A DNA stretch of 64,000 nt, taken from positions 1-64,000 of the forward strand of contig JASGFI010000002.1 of assembly GCA_047605615.1 (NCBI GenBank). Direction: 5' to 3'. Of this stretch, positions 1 to 8,037 are shown one piece after another (the stretch's first letter is position 1; every line of letters begins with the position of its first letter). Both the position numbers and the translations under genes were made by a program. Source of the DNA: Taibaiella sp047605615 (lineage in GTDB: Bacteria; Bacteroidota; Bacteroidia; Chitinophagales; Chitinophagaceae). The notes below the pieces were generated by a model, which saw nothing but the letters and a program-made list of their open reading frames with translations, did no database searches and was not told the origin of the DNA.

Positions 1-252
1 TACGATGCTTAACTGCAACACCCGTTCGACGTCTCCGATACCGCTGCCGTTGGGCATCACGGGTACCAGCAATTCATTTATACCATCATCGTGACTCAAA
101 GGTATTGTAGACCAGGCGATACCGTCCCATGCGCCAAGCACGGCCACTCCGCTGGCATCACCTGAACCACCAAAATATATCTTGTCCTTTATAGGGCTAT
201 AGTAAAATTTGGGATTGTTAAAGTGATATAGCTTTACAGACACAGAACACAT
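1..252 (-). CDS. Partial hypothetical protein running off the window start
   Basis: The minus-strand frame is open from an ATG at 252 to base 1, giving 84 residues of an unfinished protein. It contains KIYFGGSGDASG and AWDGIAWSTI, a Gly/Trp pattern seen in secreted propeller-type proteins of Bacteroidota, but I do not recognise a family. The first 14 codons lie inside the 133-bp dispersed repeat at 211-343, so this ATG may belong to the repeat and the native start may be lost; a stop sits about 26 codons upstream. It could be the 5' part of a separate gene or a fragment displaced by the repeat. Confidence 0.4.
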   Translation of the reverse strand, partial: MCSVSVKLYHFNNPKFYYSPIKDKIYFGGSGDASGVAVLGAWDGIAWSTIPLSHDDGINELLVPVMPNGSGIGDVERVLQLSIV

Positions 253-343
253 ATCTACATGTACTTCTATTTGATTTACAACTTTGTCAATTTTCAAAAA
301 GCTGGCAAAGTTTTTAAAAACTATATCAGATTAACAATGCCTA
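211..343. repeat. 133-bp dispersed repeat F, copy 1
   Basis: This stretch matches 28324-28456 over its full 133 bp with about five substitutions, in the same orientation. It includes a hairpin centred near 300 (AACTTTG...CAAAGTT), which is a perfect 14-bp stem in the other copy. Both copies end at a CTA trinucleotide; in copy 2 this is the stop codon of the 128-aa gene, so the repeat may be a mobile 3' flank. Function unknown. Confidence 0.85.
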
Positions 344-459
344 AAATTTTAATGGAAATAAAATGAAGCATTAATTTGCTTTTAGTGGAACACATCAGCC
401 CCAACCCCTATAAACGGTAGAAGCAAGTGTGGTTTTCATTGTAAACAGTAGCTAAAGCC

Positions 460-906
460 TTACATTAAAATTTTAGTATAGCCAAATACCTTATCGTTTC
501 CATCTATTACCAAACCAAACTTACTTTTTTCAGGCGACAAATATGTATAGCCGTTATAACGCGAATGTAGCATCGTACTCCACATTAAGTTGTAGCTTGT
601 TCCATCAAATTTGGCAATAAGCAAACGTTGGTCGTTGCTGGCAGGGGTTTCAAAATATGCCGTGCCATTGGTATATACCGGTACCAAACCTTGGGCATTG
701 GGCAGCGGCGAAGGGCTGGCGACCATGGTATAATCCAACGATTCTCCCAATAGGTACACCTCCCCTTTTGAATTTACTTCAATGTTCTTGATTCCTGTTT
801 CCGAATGACCCAACAAGGTACTCCATACCAACGATAAACCCGAGTTGAATTTCGATATGAACATATTCGTATTATTCGGGTCGTTTACGTTGAGGCTGTT
901 TTGGAA
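460..906 (-). pseudogene. SBBP-type beta-propeller protein, C-terminal piece after frameshift
   Basis: This frame continues the propeller protein encoded at 872-2056. It reads NSLNVNDPNNTNMFISKFN and then LSLVWSTLLG, the ISKF...WSTLLG pattern of SBBP repeats, which is also present in the upstream piece. Adding one T in the run at 905-908 would give GAFFQNSLN and join the frames. The protein stops abruptly after KVFGYTKILM at 460 without the C-terminal sorting domain expected of secreted proteins of this type, so the gene looks truncated as well as frameshifted. The dispersed repeat F lies just downstream. Confidence 0.6.
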
Positions 907-2056
907 AATGCCCCATTGCCCGGGTCTGCGAGAGGAAAACGGTTTGCCGAATGGCTTGTGGCAGGCGAAGTGGTTTCGTCGAGCAAGGTACTCCAGGTGA
1001 GGCCGCCCACTGGCGCACCGTATTGCTGAACTTAGAGATGTACCAGTCGTAATTGCCAGCATTTGCATTGATAACGTCAGTCTGACCATATTCCACAGGG
1101 AATTTATTTCCTTTTTCGGCCATTGCGTGGTACAGGTCATCATCCACGGCGTGTACCCTTGCCGACTCTTCGGCTCCGTCGTGTCCGTAGTACACGCTCC
1201 AGTCGAGGTTCTCTATAGCAGTGGGTTTCTCGCCTGCGCCGCCCACGGCTATCACCAGGGTATTGGCGGCATTGTAAGTGCCTATGGAGGAGAAACCCAC
1301 CTGCCCCGTTCCGTTATGTTGCCACTGCGGCTGCCAAGGCAGTAGTGTGGCATTGTTTCCCGCATCTATCTGGTAGGCTATGGCTTCGTGGAAGGCAAGC
1401 GACCAGTCGCCCAGGTACATGCGCAGCGTAGGGTTGCCGGTTAGCTGGCCAATGCTGTCCTGCCCGCTGAACATAAGTTGTATGTCGGAGGGGTCGCCGC
1501 CGGGCTTCACCACAAAATAAATCTTGGGTGCAAAAGAGTTGCTATAAAAATGCACGTCTATGTTGGGGAAAGCGTCTTCATATACTATCCTTGCGTAACC
1601 CGGTACATCGGTTATGCCGGTATCGCAATGCGGCAGGTAATAGTTCAGGTAGTCTTGCCCCTGCTCGTAGGCGGCAAGGCTGCCGCAGGTAGCGAGGCTT
1701 TGCTGCCTACCCACATTCTTGTTGGCTATGGATTCTTCGCAGAGGAATTGCATGTCTATCCTGCAAAAGGTGTCGGGCGCCGTGGGCGATACCGAAGTAT
1801 CTCCCGTCAAATGCGCCACAAAAGACACCCTGTCGTCGAGCATATACATGGCCGGGTCAGTCTTCTCGGTATAATATTGCACATCGAGGCGCACGGAATC
1901 GTTATGGTCGGTTATCTGCCCGAAATTCCGGTAATAGAAGTTGGCATTGGAGGGTGGTTCGGGTGCAAGTTCGGGCAGCAGGCTTTGGGCGTTCAAGCCG
2001 GCCACATTGCACAATAGGCTTAGGAACAGTAACAGTTGTTTGTTTTGCTGCTTCAT
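872..2056 (-). pseudogene. SBBP-type secreted beta-propeller protein, N-terminal piece (frameshifted)
   Basis: The product starts with a signal peptide (MKQQNKQLLLFLSLLC...NAQ). It continues with the N-terminal domain typical of Bacteroidota SBBP proteins (NFYYRNFGQITD, LPHCDTGITDVPGYARIVYED), which comes before the beta-propeller repeats. The genuine frame ends near 1020. A missing G at 1018-1020 moves the reading to GAPVGGLTWSTLL in another frame, and a second shift near 905 leads to the piece at 460-906. Such proteins are usually exported to the cell surface by type IX secretion. Two closely spaced one-base indels argue for decay or sequence error. Residues after about 345 in this frame are not native. 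Confidence 0.65.
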
Positions 2057-2167
2057 CTTGTCGAAATTTAATAGTTGAAAATTTTGTACGTATAGTTTGA
2101 AAATATACAGCTATAATTATTTGCGGATTTCGTTACATTAACAATAATTTCTATCAATTATATTCCA

Positions 2168-2201
2168 CAATGATAACAAACATTTCTGATTGATTGAAAT
2201 T
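2168..2201. repeat. 34-bp repeat, inverted copy of 39262-39295
   Basis: CAATGATAACAAACATTTCT and the next 14 bases are identical to the reverse complement of 39262-39295, 37 kb away. Both copies are intergenic and AT-rich: one lies upstream of the SBBP gene, the other downstream of the ribosomal operon terminator. I see no longer shared sequence around them. Function unknown. Confidence 0.75.
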
Positions 2202-2278
2202 ATTTTTACCTTTTAACCAAACATCGAATGGTATGGGGTGTGTTTTACCAAAATAATATAGTTAAATCTGTTCAAAGT

Positions 2279-2343
2279 GTCATTCCGACGACAGGAGGAA
2301 TCTCTGAGATTCTTCACTGCACTTCGTTTCGTTCAGAATGACA
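2279..2343. repeat. REP-like palindromic repeat (TGTCATTC...GAATGACA)
   Basis: The 65-bp unit is bounded by TGTCATTC and its inverse GAATGACA, and has an internal near-palindrome GAATCTCTGAGATTC. Units of this style are common intergenic repeats in Bacteroidota genomes. Only one copy is seen in this window. Confidence 0.5.
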
Positions 2344-2387
2344 CCTCCAAATCGTCATGTCAAAACATTGCGATTTAACTATAATTG

Positions 2388-2433
2388 ACACTATAACTTC
2401 CATGTTTAGGATTAAACATGGAAGTTATAGTGT
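2388..2433. terminator. Perfect 21-bp stem hairpin between genes
   Basis: ACACTATAACTTCCATGTTT and its exact inverse are separated by a short GGAT loop, giving a 21-bp perfect stem with no mismatch. It is the most perfect hairpin in the window. It lies downstream of the TonB receptor gene (minus strand) and could act as its terminator, though no T-run follows on that strand. It directly abuts the left end of a broken family-A element at 2432, so it may be part of a mobile unit. Confidence 0.5.
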
Positions 2434-2596
2434 ACACCGGATAGTTTTGTGCGTTTTTTTGACCTCACCCCGACCCTCTCCCCACCAATAGAATTGGGGC
2501 AAGCTGGAGAGGGGGACGGGAGTACTGGAGGGGATATGGGTGATAGATTGGGATTTGAAAGGTGTCCACCATTGCACATTTTTACCCAACGCTAAG
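2432..2596. mobile_element. Family-A MITE-like element, internally replaced copy
   Basis: The left end GTACACCGGATAGTTTTGTG and the right end CATTGCACATTTTTACCC match the two ends of the ~265-bp family-A elements at 56459-56720 and 63555-63822. The interior is replaced by the G/C hairpin repeat D (2463-2520) and unrelated sequence. It fills most of the gap between the TonB receptor gene and the SBBP gene. Confidence 0.55.
2463..2520. repeat. G/C hairpin repeat D, copy 1
   Basis: CCTCACCCCGACCCTCTCC followed by GGAGAGGGGGACGGG forms an inverted repeat. A related unit lies inverted at 4691-4727, so the two copies bracket the TonB receptor gene. Similar CCTCACCCC...GAGAGGG units are widespread intergenic repeats in bacteria. 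It sits inside the broken family-A element. Confidence 0.6.
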
Positions 2597-2599
2597 CAA

Positions 2600-4597
2600 T
2601 TAACGCCGCCACCACGCCCATTTGAAGCCTACCGTGGCCCAGCGACCGGGCAAGGGCACCGCACCCGTTTCTATGTAAGACACATTGCCTATGTTGGACA
2701 CATCGGCATAAACGCTGAAGCGGCGCAGGGTGTAGCTTATGCGGGCATCTACCAAAGTGTAAGCGGCATAGGTTACACGCTCTACGTGCCTTGCGGCAAG
2801 GGTGATGTTTAGTTTTTGCAAAAACTCAACATTCAACCGTGCTACCAACTGGTGGCGCAAATTTTCCAAAGCATAGCGGCTTATGGGTTGAACGGAATCG
2901 GTCGCATTGGGGTTGCTGATTTTTGGCGACAAAAACGTATAACCCAGTCCGGCTATTATGGCTACGTCGGCCTTGGGGCCATCGTTGCTCCGCCAACGGT
3001 AATCTACGTTTAGGCTTACGCCTTGTGTATTGATTTGTTGGAAATTTTGTGGCTGCCAAGGGTCGGTAACGGTATCTTTTACCCAATCGATAAACCCATC
3101 GGTACGGCGATAGAAATAACTTGCCGAGGCGTTAAGGTTAACCGTACCATATTTTATGCCACCTTCGGCATTGTAAGAATATTCGGGCTTGAGTAGCGGA
3201 TTGCCTACATTCAGCGGCCCTTGATAATACCAATCGGTATAGGTAGGCAATCGTTGCCCCGTACCTGCATTGGCAAACAACCTAAGTCCGCCAATTATTC
3301 TGTACCCGGCATCTATACCGGGCATAACGCGCCAACCAAATACCGAATTGTAATTAGCATAAGCACCTATGTTTACCAACAGGTCTTTTACTTTGTTGAA
3401 AGAGTATTCCCCGAAAAAACCATAATTGCTGCGTTGCCAATTGCCCAAGTTGCTGCTGCGTATCCATTCTGCCCTCACCTCTACACCCGCGCCAAAATCG
3501 CCTATATCGGTAGCAAATACATTGTTCAGCTCCGCATCGGCCACATGTGTTTCATGCCGGTTGTGGTAAGCGTCGGGGTTCAAACGGGTATAAATATAAT
3601 CATCATGGTTGTAACGGTAGCTTACGCGCGGCTTCAAGGTCCAATACGGATTTATTTTAAGGTTGGCGGAAATGGCCGCCAGCCCCGTTTGCAGCGTTTC
3701 GTTGGCCTCTTTGTCTCCGGGGGCGGCATAAAATGCGTTGGCACCAAAATCGTTGTGCACAATGCCGCCCATCATCTGCAAACTATTGTTGTTTCCCAGC
3801 TCCAAATTGTTTTGGTAGTAGGCTTTGTTGTTGGCAAATGCCGTGTTGTAGCGGTAGCCACTTGCTTGCTCGCGGCTAAGCGACAATAGGTGTTGCTCCC
3901 TGTCGCCAACTATAGATGCCGACAATTGCAGGCCGTAACCTGCGTACAACTTATGGTCGTCCGTATCCCTATGAAAATTGCTGCCACCGTAAATGTTTGT
4001 GGTTATACCGGTCTTGGCCGGTTTTTTGGTGATGATATTGACGGCACCGTTCAGGGCATTGACACCATAAATCCTGGCTGCCGGCCCGCGCAATACTTCT
4101 ATGCGTTCTATGGCATCGAGCGGCAGGGGCATGTTCATCATGTTGTGGCCGGTTTGCGGGTCGCTGATTTTCACGCCGTTAATCAGCACCAATGTTTGGT
4201 CAAATGTTCCCCCGTCAATCCCCATGTCGGCCTGCGTTCCCCAGGGGCCGCGCTGCCGCACGTCCACGCCGGCCACATAGGCCAGCAATTCATTTACCGA
4301 TTTTACCGGCAATGTCCTGATGAGGCTTTGGTCCAAAATGGCAATGTTCCTATTTTGCTTGGCAAAGGGTATTTGAATACGATTTTCCTGTACCGTTATT
4401 TCGCCCAAGGGCTGTATATAAAACCTACGCCCATCGCTTGTGTCTATTGCCCCGGTAGAATAAAGTTCGCCGTCTTCGCCCACCATGGGGTTTTCATATT
4501 CGGGTTCTTCGTCCTGTTCCGTCTTAATGGGTATTTGCGCAATGGACAAAGTGCCCAAAATATTCAGCGAGAACAACAAGGTGAAAATTTTCCTCAT
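2600..4597 (-). CDS. TonB-dependent outer-membrane receptor, BtuB/ferric-siderophore-like
   Basis: This 665-residue product is an outer-membrane active transporter driven by TonB. I chose the start at 4597 because MRKIFTLLFSLNILGTLSIA is a good signal peptide; an in-frame start 21 codons upstream would put odd residues before it. The plug domain occupies roughly residues 90-205, with LPVKSVNELLAYVAGVDVRQ, GGTFDQTLVLINGVKISDP and ERIEVLRGPAARIYGVNALN. The remainder is a beta-barrel. The size and the plug resemble the vitamin B12/siderophore group, but the ligand cannot be told from sequence, and no cobalamin riboswitch is visible upstream. D-type hairpin repeats flank the gene on both sides. 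Confidence 0.85.
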   Translation of the reverse strand: MRKIFTLLFSLNILGTLSIAQIPIKTEQDEEPEYENPMVGEDGELYSTGAIDTSDGRRFYIQPLGEITVQENRIQIPFAKQNRNIAILDQSLIRTLPVKSVNELLAYVAGVDVRQRGPWGTQADMGIDGGTFDQTLVLINGVKISDPQTGHNMMNMPLPLDAIERIEVLRGPAARIYGVNALNGAVNIITKKPAKTGITTNIYGGSNFHRDTDDHKLYAGYGLQLSASIVGDREQHLLSLSREQASGYRYNTAFANNKAYYQNNLELGNNNSLQMMGGIVHNDFGANAFYAAPGDKEANETLQTGLAAISANLKINPYWTLKPRVSYRYNHDDYIYTRLNPDAYHNRHETHVADAELNNVFATDIGDFGAGVEVRAEWIRSSNLGNWQRSNYGFFGEYSFNKVKDLLVNIGAYANYNSVFGWRVMPGIDAGYRIIGGLRLFANAGTGQRLPTYTDWYYQGPLNVGNPLLKPEYSYNAEGGIKYGTVNLNASASYFYRRTDGFIDWVKDTVTDPWQPQNFQQINTQGVSLNVDYRWRSNDGPKADVAIIAGLGYTFLSPKISNPNATDSVQPISRYALENLRHQLVARLNVEFLQKLNITLAARHVERVTYAAYTLVDARISYTLRRFSVYADVSNIGNVSYIETGAVPLPGRWATVGFKWAWWRR

Positions 4598-4690
4598 CTG
4601 CAAATATTTAAAATATCGTGGCAAAATAAATAACACTAAAACGAAATGTAGATAGTCCAATTATAACACCCGCTATTCCCGCCAGCACTC

Positions 4691-4727
4691 CCATCCCCCT
4701 CTCCTTCGGAGAGGGCCCGGGGTGAGG
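4691..4727. repeat. G/C hairpin repeat D, copy 2 (inverted)
   Basis: CCCCTCTCCTTCGGAGAGGG is a tight hairpin with a UUCG-type loop, followed by GGGGTGAGG. It is the inverted counterpart of 2463-2520. It lies in the leader of the TonB receptor gene and could influence transcription there. Confidence 0.6.
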
Positions 4728-4812
4728 CTAAATAATTGGACTATTATGTTCCACAAATAGTATAAAGGCGGCAAAGATAAGTGGTATGAACTTATGGCCA
4801 TTGTTGCGAAAT

Positions 4813-4852
4813 ATAAAACCGGCCAAGGAAGCGTCCCCTTAGCCGGTTTTAT
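4813..4852 (-). terminator. Rho-independent terminator of the metalloprotease gene
   Basis: ATAAAACCGGC and GCCGGTTTTAT form an 11-bp stem around an 18-base loop, 29 bases beyond the metalloprotease stop. On the minus strand the stem ends in an A/T-rich tail. It also separates this gene from the divergent leader of the receptor gene. Confidence 0.7.
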
Positions 4853-4880
4853 AGTGGTGTTATCGGAAGATTTAAAAACC

Positions 4881-7130
4881 TTATTTCAATACTACCTTCT
4901 TGGTCGTTCTTGCATTGGCGGTTCCGTCAATAACCTGAAGCATGTATTGGCCACGCGCCAAATGGCCCACGGCTATTTCTGTGCGGCTGCCTATTTCGCC
5001 GCTCCAAACTTTTTGGCCCACGATATTGTACATTACCCCGTTCAGGTTTTTGCCATTAATGTTGGTGGCTTCAATTATCAACTTATCGCTTGCCGGGTTG
5101 GGGAATACCGACAAGTTTTGATCCAATTCAACGGAACCTATTCCCGTAGCGTCGCCCGGAATGGTAATCTTCGCTTTGTTTATATCGAAAAACACATTGC
5201 CGGCACCTTTTACTTTCACATAACCCTCGGTTGTGTACACGTTGGGAACGGTGGCGGTATAGCTACCCGTATTGGGTGCATTCGACACCCACAAATAATC
5301 GAAATTTTCGCCTCCGTCAAAAGACAAGTAGATATTGACATAACCGGCATTGACAGAATCGGCGGTAGTGTTGCCAACGTTCCAGGTAACGGTTTGCTGC
5401 GTTCCGGGTGTCCAGGTAACTGCGGATGATTGCGAGGTAACGCGGAAGTCTTGCGAGTTGGCATCTACCCTTATCCTGACTACGGTATCAATTGTATTGA
5501 ACACGCCCCAACCTTGGTGTATGCTTCGTGCCGTAAGTTTGAACCTTATTGTGCGTTTTACACCGGCAAGACGCACGCCAGCCAGGCTGTACACGCTGCC
5601 GATAACACTTTCGTAGTCGGGATAAGGCCTGATGCGGCTCGTAGTGGGATAGTAAGAACGGTACGCGGGACCTTCGGAAGCCGAGCTATAATTGGCTTCG
5701 GTACCTGCAAAGTTGCCCAAATCCCATTGTTCCCAGTTATAGTAAACGGTATCCCCGCTAACAGGTGGGTCTATAATAGGCGCAGTAAGCTCGAAAGGCG
5801 TGTTCTTGGGAATGCGAAACGAGTCGGCTATGTCCGGTAGGGTAACGATGGATGTTCCTGTAGAAGTCGTACCGCACGTGGCACCACTGCCCGTAAGGTA
5901 GTCGCTCACTTCAATCAAGGTATTCGCATGGAAATAATCATCTGTACGGCTGCCCACATTGTTGGGGGAACACAGGCCGGAATAGGACATGGTAGAAATG
6001 CCTGCACCCGGTTCGTAAGCAGTAAGTTCGTTGCCATTGTCCAAACAGCTGCCGGTATTGGCACTAAAGGTATGGTTGGCCCCAAACTGGTGGCCCAACT
6101 CATGCAACATAGTGCTCACGTCCGATGCGCCACCCGAGGTGCTGGTGCCACTTGCTTTACCGCTAACGCATGTGGCACCTACTTGTGCCAAGCCGCCACC
6201 CGCGGTACACAACACGTGGCCAATATCAAAATTGGCAGAGCCAATGGAATCGGTAATCACGGTTTGCCCTTCGCCGATGAGGCAAGCAAGGGTAGTGTTG
6301 CAAGTATAGGGGTCGGTAGCCGGATCGATAAAGATGATTTTGTTGTTGTTGCCTACCAATTGGAACGAAACGGAAAACTCGCGTTCGTAATAACCATTCA
6401 CACGGTTTACCGTAGTGGTCATTATGCTCAAAATCTGGCTAACCGTAGGGTTGCTCGATATAAGATTCAACGCATATTCGCCGGTACAGCTCAAGGCCAA
6501 GCGATATTCATGCCTTTGCGTACCATTGGACTTTTGGGCCGTTTTGCCGCCGGGCTGCCTTACTACCTCGTCGGCCGCGCCATTGGTCAACGCAGTCATG
6601 GTATTGTCCAATTCGCAGGCACCGTGAGCAATGGTGGGTTGGTAATCTTTTTTATAATAAACCCCATAGTAGCCTTCTGCCTCATAATTGTAGGGGTCTA
6701 TGAAATAAGTACCATCCCCGTCGTACACCATGGCATTGAAGCCCAAACCGGTATAATCTATTTTGGCGGTAACGTTGTGATTGTCGTCGGCCTCGGCGGT
6801 AAAGGTTTGGATGCCGGGATATTGCTTGGCCAACGCTTCTTCCATCATGGGTGTTTTCCACACATGGAAGCTGCGCCAGCTACCATCGGGGCTTGGCAAA
6901 AGTATTGCCTTGCCGTTTTCATAATTTTCGCCCAACCCAAACAGGAAACTGCGCATGGCAGCTTGGTCCAAGGTGAACAGCCGATATTCGGAAGCCGATA
7001 TTTTGGACGGCATCCTGGACGGGGCAGCAGTGCCCTCAAAAGTTCTCCAATAATTGTTAGCAGCTTGGCTTTGGAAGCCCGTAAACGCCATTACGCCTAC
7101 CAACAAATTTTTGCATAGATTTTTCACCAT
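4881..7130 (-). CDS. Secreted reprolysin-like zinc metalloprotease with T9SS sorting domain
   Basis: This 749-residue precursor has an N-terminal signal sequence (LLVGVMAFTGFQSQAA) and a metzincin zinc site HELGHQFGANH at residues 343-353. A Met-turn ISTMSYSGLC follows near residue 380, the order expected for M12B-like or related metallopeptidases. Cysteine pairs around the active site suggest disulfides. After residue ~440 come beta-sandwich domains, then a type IX secretion C-terminal domain from about residue 668 (LSVFPNPASDKLIIEA, IVGQKVWSGE, ending TTKKVVLK). It is therefore probably exported across the outer membrane and attached or released at the surface. It stands alone, with its own terminator downstream. 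Confidence 0.9.
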   Translation of the reverse strand: MVKNLCKNLLVGVMAFTGFQSQAANNYWRTFEGTAAPSRMPSKISASEYRLFTLDQAAMRSFLFGLGENYENGKAILLPSPDGSWRSFHVWKTPMMEEALAKQYPGIQTFTAEADDNHNVTAKIDYTGLGFNAMVYDGDGTYFIDPYNYEAEGYYGVYYKKDYQPTIAHGACELDNTMTALTNGAADEVVRQPGGKTAQKSNGTQRHEYRLALSCTGEYALNLISSNPTVSQILSIMTTTVNRVNGYYEREFSVSFQLVGNNNKIIFIDPATDPYTCNTTLACLIGEGQTVITDSIGSANFDIGHVLCTAGGGLAQVGATCVSGKASGTSTSGGASDVSTMLHELGHQFGANHTFSANTGSCLDNGNELTAYEPGAGISTMSYSGLCSPNNVGSRTDDYFHANTLIEVSDYLTGSGATCGTTSTGTSIVTLPDIADSFRIPKNTPFELTAPIIDPPVSGDTVYYNWEQWDLGNFAGTEANYSSASEGPAYRSYYPTTSRIRPYPDYESVIGSVYSLAGVRLAGVKRTIRFKLTARSIHQGWGVFNTIDTVVRIRVDANSQDFRVTSQSSAVTWTPGTQQTVTWNVGNTTADSVNAGYVNIYLSFDGGENFDYLWVSNAPNTGSYTATVPNVYTTEGYVKVKGAGNVFFDINKAKITIPGDATGIGSVELDQNLSVFPNPASDKLIIEATNINGKNLNGVMYNIVGQKVWSGEIGSRTEIAVGHLARGQYMLQVIDGTANARTTKKVVLK

Positions 7131-7335
7131 TTTCTCTGAAAATTTTTAACCTTTTTTCTTTTTTGGCTACAATGTACGGAATAGTTCAGCAAGATAGCAA
7201 TTTCTTTTATAAAAGTTGGGTTTATCGTTTTTTTTCCCTTCAAAAATTAACCTTGTCAAGAAAATAATTGCGGCTCATCGTATTTTGTGTTTGCCAACAC
7301 AAATTCTACGATGTTTTCGAGAGGCCATTGATTAG

Positions 7336-7533
7336 GTTTCTTGTTTATCGGACAGCAATGAAACAAGAAATAGGAAATTATCCGCTATTGAAAGCAACAA
7401 TGAAGGTAAAAATATTCCTTATGTCGGTTCAATCGGTTCTGTTGTTTTACCAGAGGAATTTGCCGGCAAAGTAATAGCTGTAACTTCTGGAGGGAATATT
7501 AAACCCAAAAGCGAAGCTCAAAAGCCTCATTAA
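7336..7533 (+). pseudogene. Possible gene remnant without a start codon
   Basis: A 65-codon frame after a TAG reads NIPYVGSIGSVVLPEEF then AGKVIAVTSGGNIKPKSEAQ and stops at 7533. The composition looks coding, unlike the competing frame from 7268. There is no ATG, and I do not recognise a family. The frame ends two bases before the left end of the family-A element at 7536, so it may be the surviving tail of a gene broken by insertion. Confidence 0.3.
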
Positions 7534-7809
7534 ACTGCACACCGGATAGAGTTTTGTGCAATAAATATCGCACCAAGACACCAAGGAACTTGGTTGCTCA
7601 TGTTGGCAACCCCCAACAATCCCGTTGCTAAAACAACCATGCAAAAACACAATTGCGGCACTCCCTATTGTCATGCCGTAGGCACCTAAAAAAACATCTT
7701 GCAGTAGATGCGCCCTACCCGCCAAACTTTTTGGGGGCACAGCGGCATGGCCAAGCGGGAATAAAAAGAGTTTTTCTTGAATGTCGCACAAAGGAAAACT
7801 AAACCACCA

Positions 7810-7850
7810 TGCACTGAAAGTGCGTAGGTTTGAACAACGAATGAAATTCG
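7810..7850. repeat. Direct repeat flanking an insertion, left copy
   Basis: TGCACTGAAAGTGCGTAGGT followed by TTGAACAACGAATGAAATTCG is matched by 7948-7998 (TGCACTGTAAAGTGCATAGT...GAAATTCG) with a few differences. GCACTGAAAGTGC is itself palindromic. The pair bounds the extra ~100-bp AT-rich segment that splits the family-A copy here. Confidence 0.6.
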
Positions 7851-7947
7851 TTTGAAAGAAAATCAAAAGATACACAGATGATTAAATATATAAAATTATA
7901 CTTATACATCTATGAAAATATTGAAAATTTACAGAAACCAAAAGTCT

Positions 7948-7998
7948 TGCACTGTAAAGTGCATAGTTTAAACTAACGATTATGACCAATGAAATTCG
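7948..7998. repeat. Direct repeat flanking an insertion, right copy
   Basis: This is the right-hand partner of 7810-7850. The family-A right end resumes directly within it (GAAATTCGATTGCACA), so the repeat pair may be a target duplication or a tandem duplication inside the element. Confidence 0.55.
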
Positions 7999-8037
7999 AT
8001 TGCACATTTTTACCCAGTGCGAAGCATAAACAAAAAC

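Larger units (their letters stand above)
7536..8021. mobile_element. Family-A MITE-like element, copy 1, with ~190-bp insertion
   Basis: The left end TGCACACCGGATAGAGTTTT and most of the body (GCACCAAGACACCAAGGAAC, CAACAATCCCGTTGCTAAAA, GTTTTTCTTGAATGTCGCAC) match the intact copy at 56459-56720. The match breaks near 7800 and resumes at 7986 with GAAATTCGATTGCACATTTTTACCC. The interruption is bounded by a direct repeat (7810-7850 and 7948-7998). It fills most of the 907-base gap between the protease and sufB; the rest of that gap, apart from the remnant at 7336-7533, shows nothing I can name. Confidence 0.65.

Noticed and set aside
2540..2812. 90-aa plus-strand frame
   Set aside because: It is antisense to the end of the TonB receptor gene.
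4598..4880. Cobalamin riboswitch before the TonB receptor gene
   Set aside because: No B12-box-like sequence; only the D hairpin and a terminator are present.
7447..7875. 142-aa minus-strand frame
   Set aside because: It lies across a family-A element, with no family signature and no initiation context.
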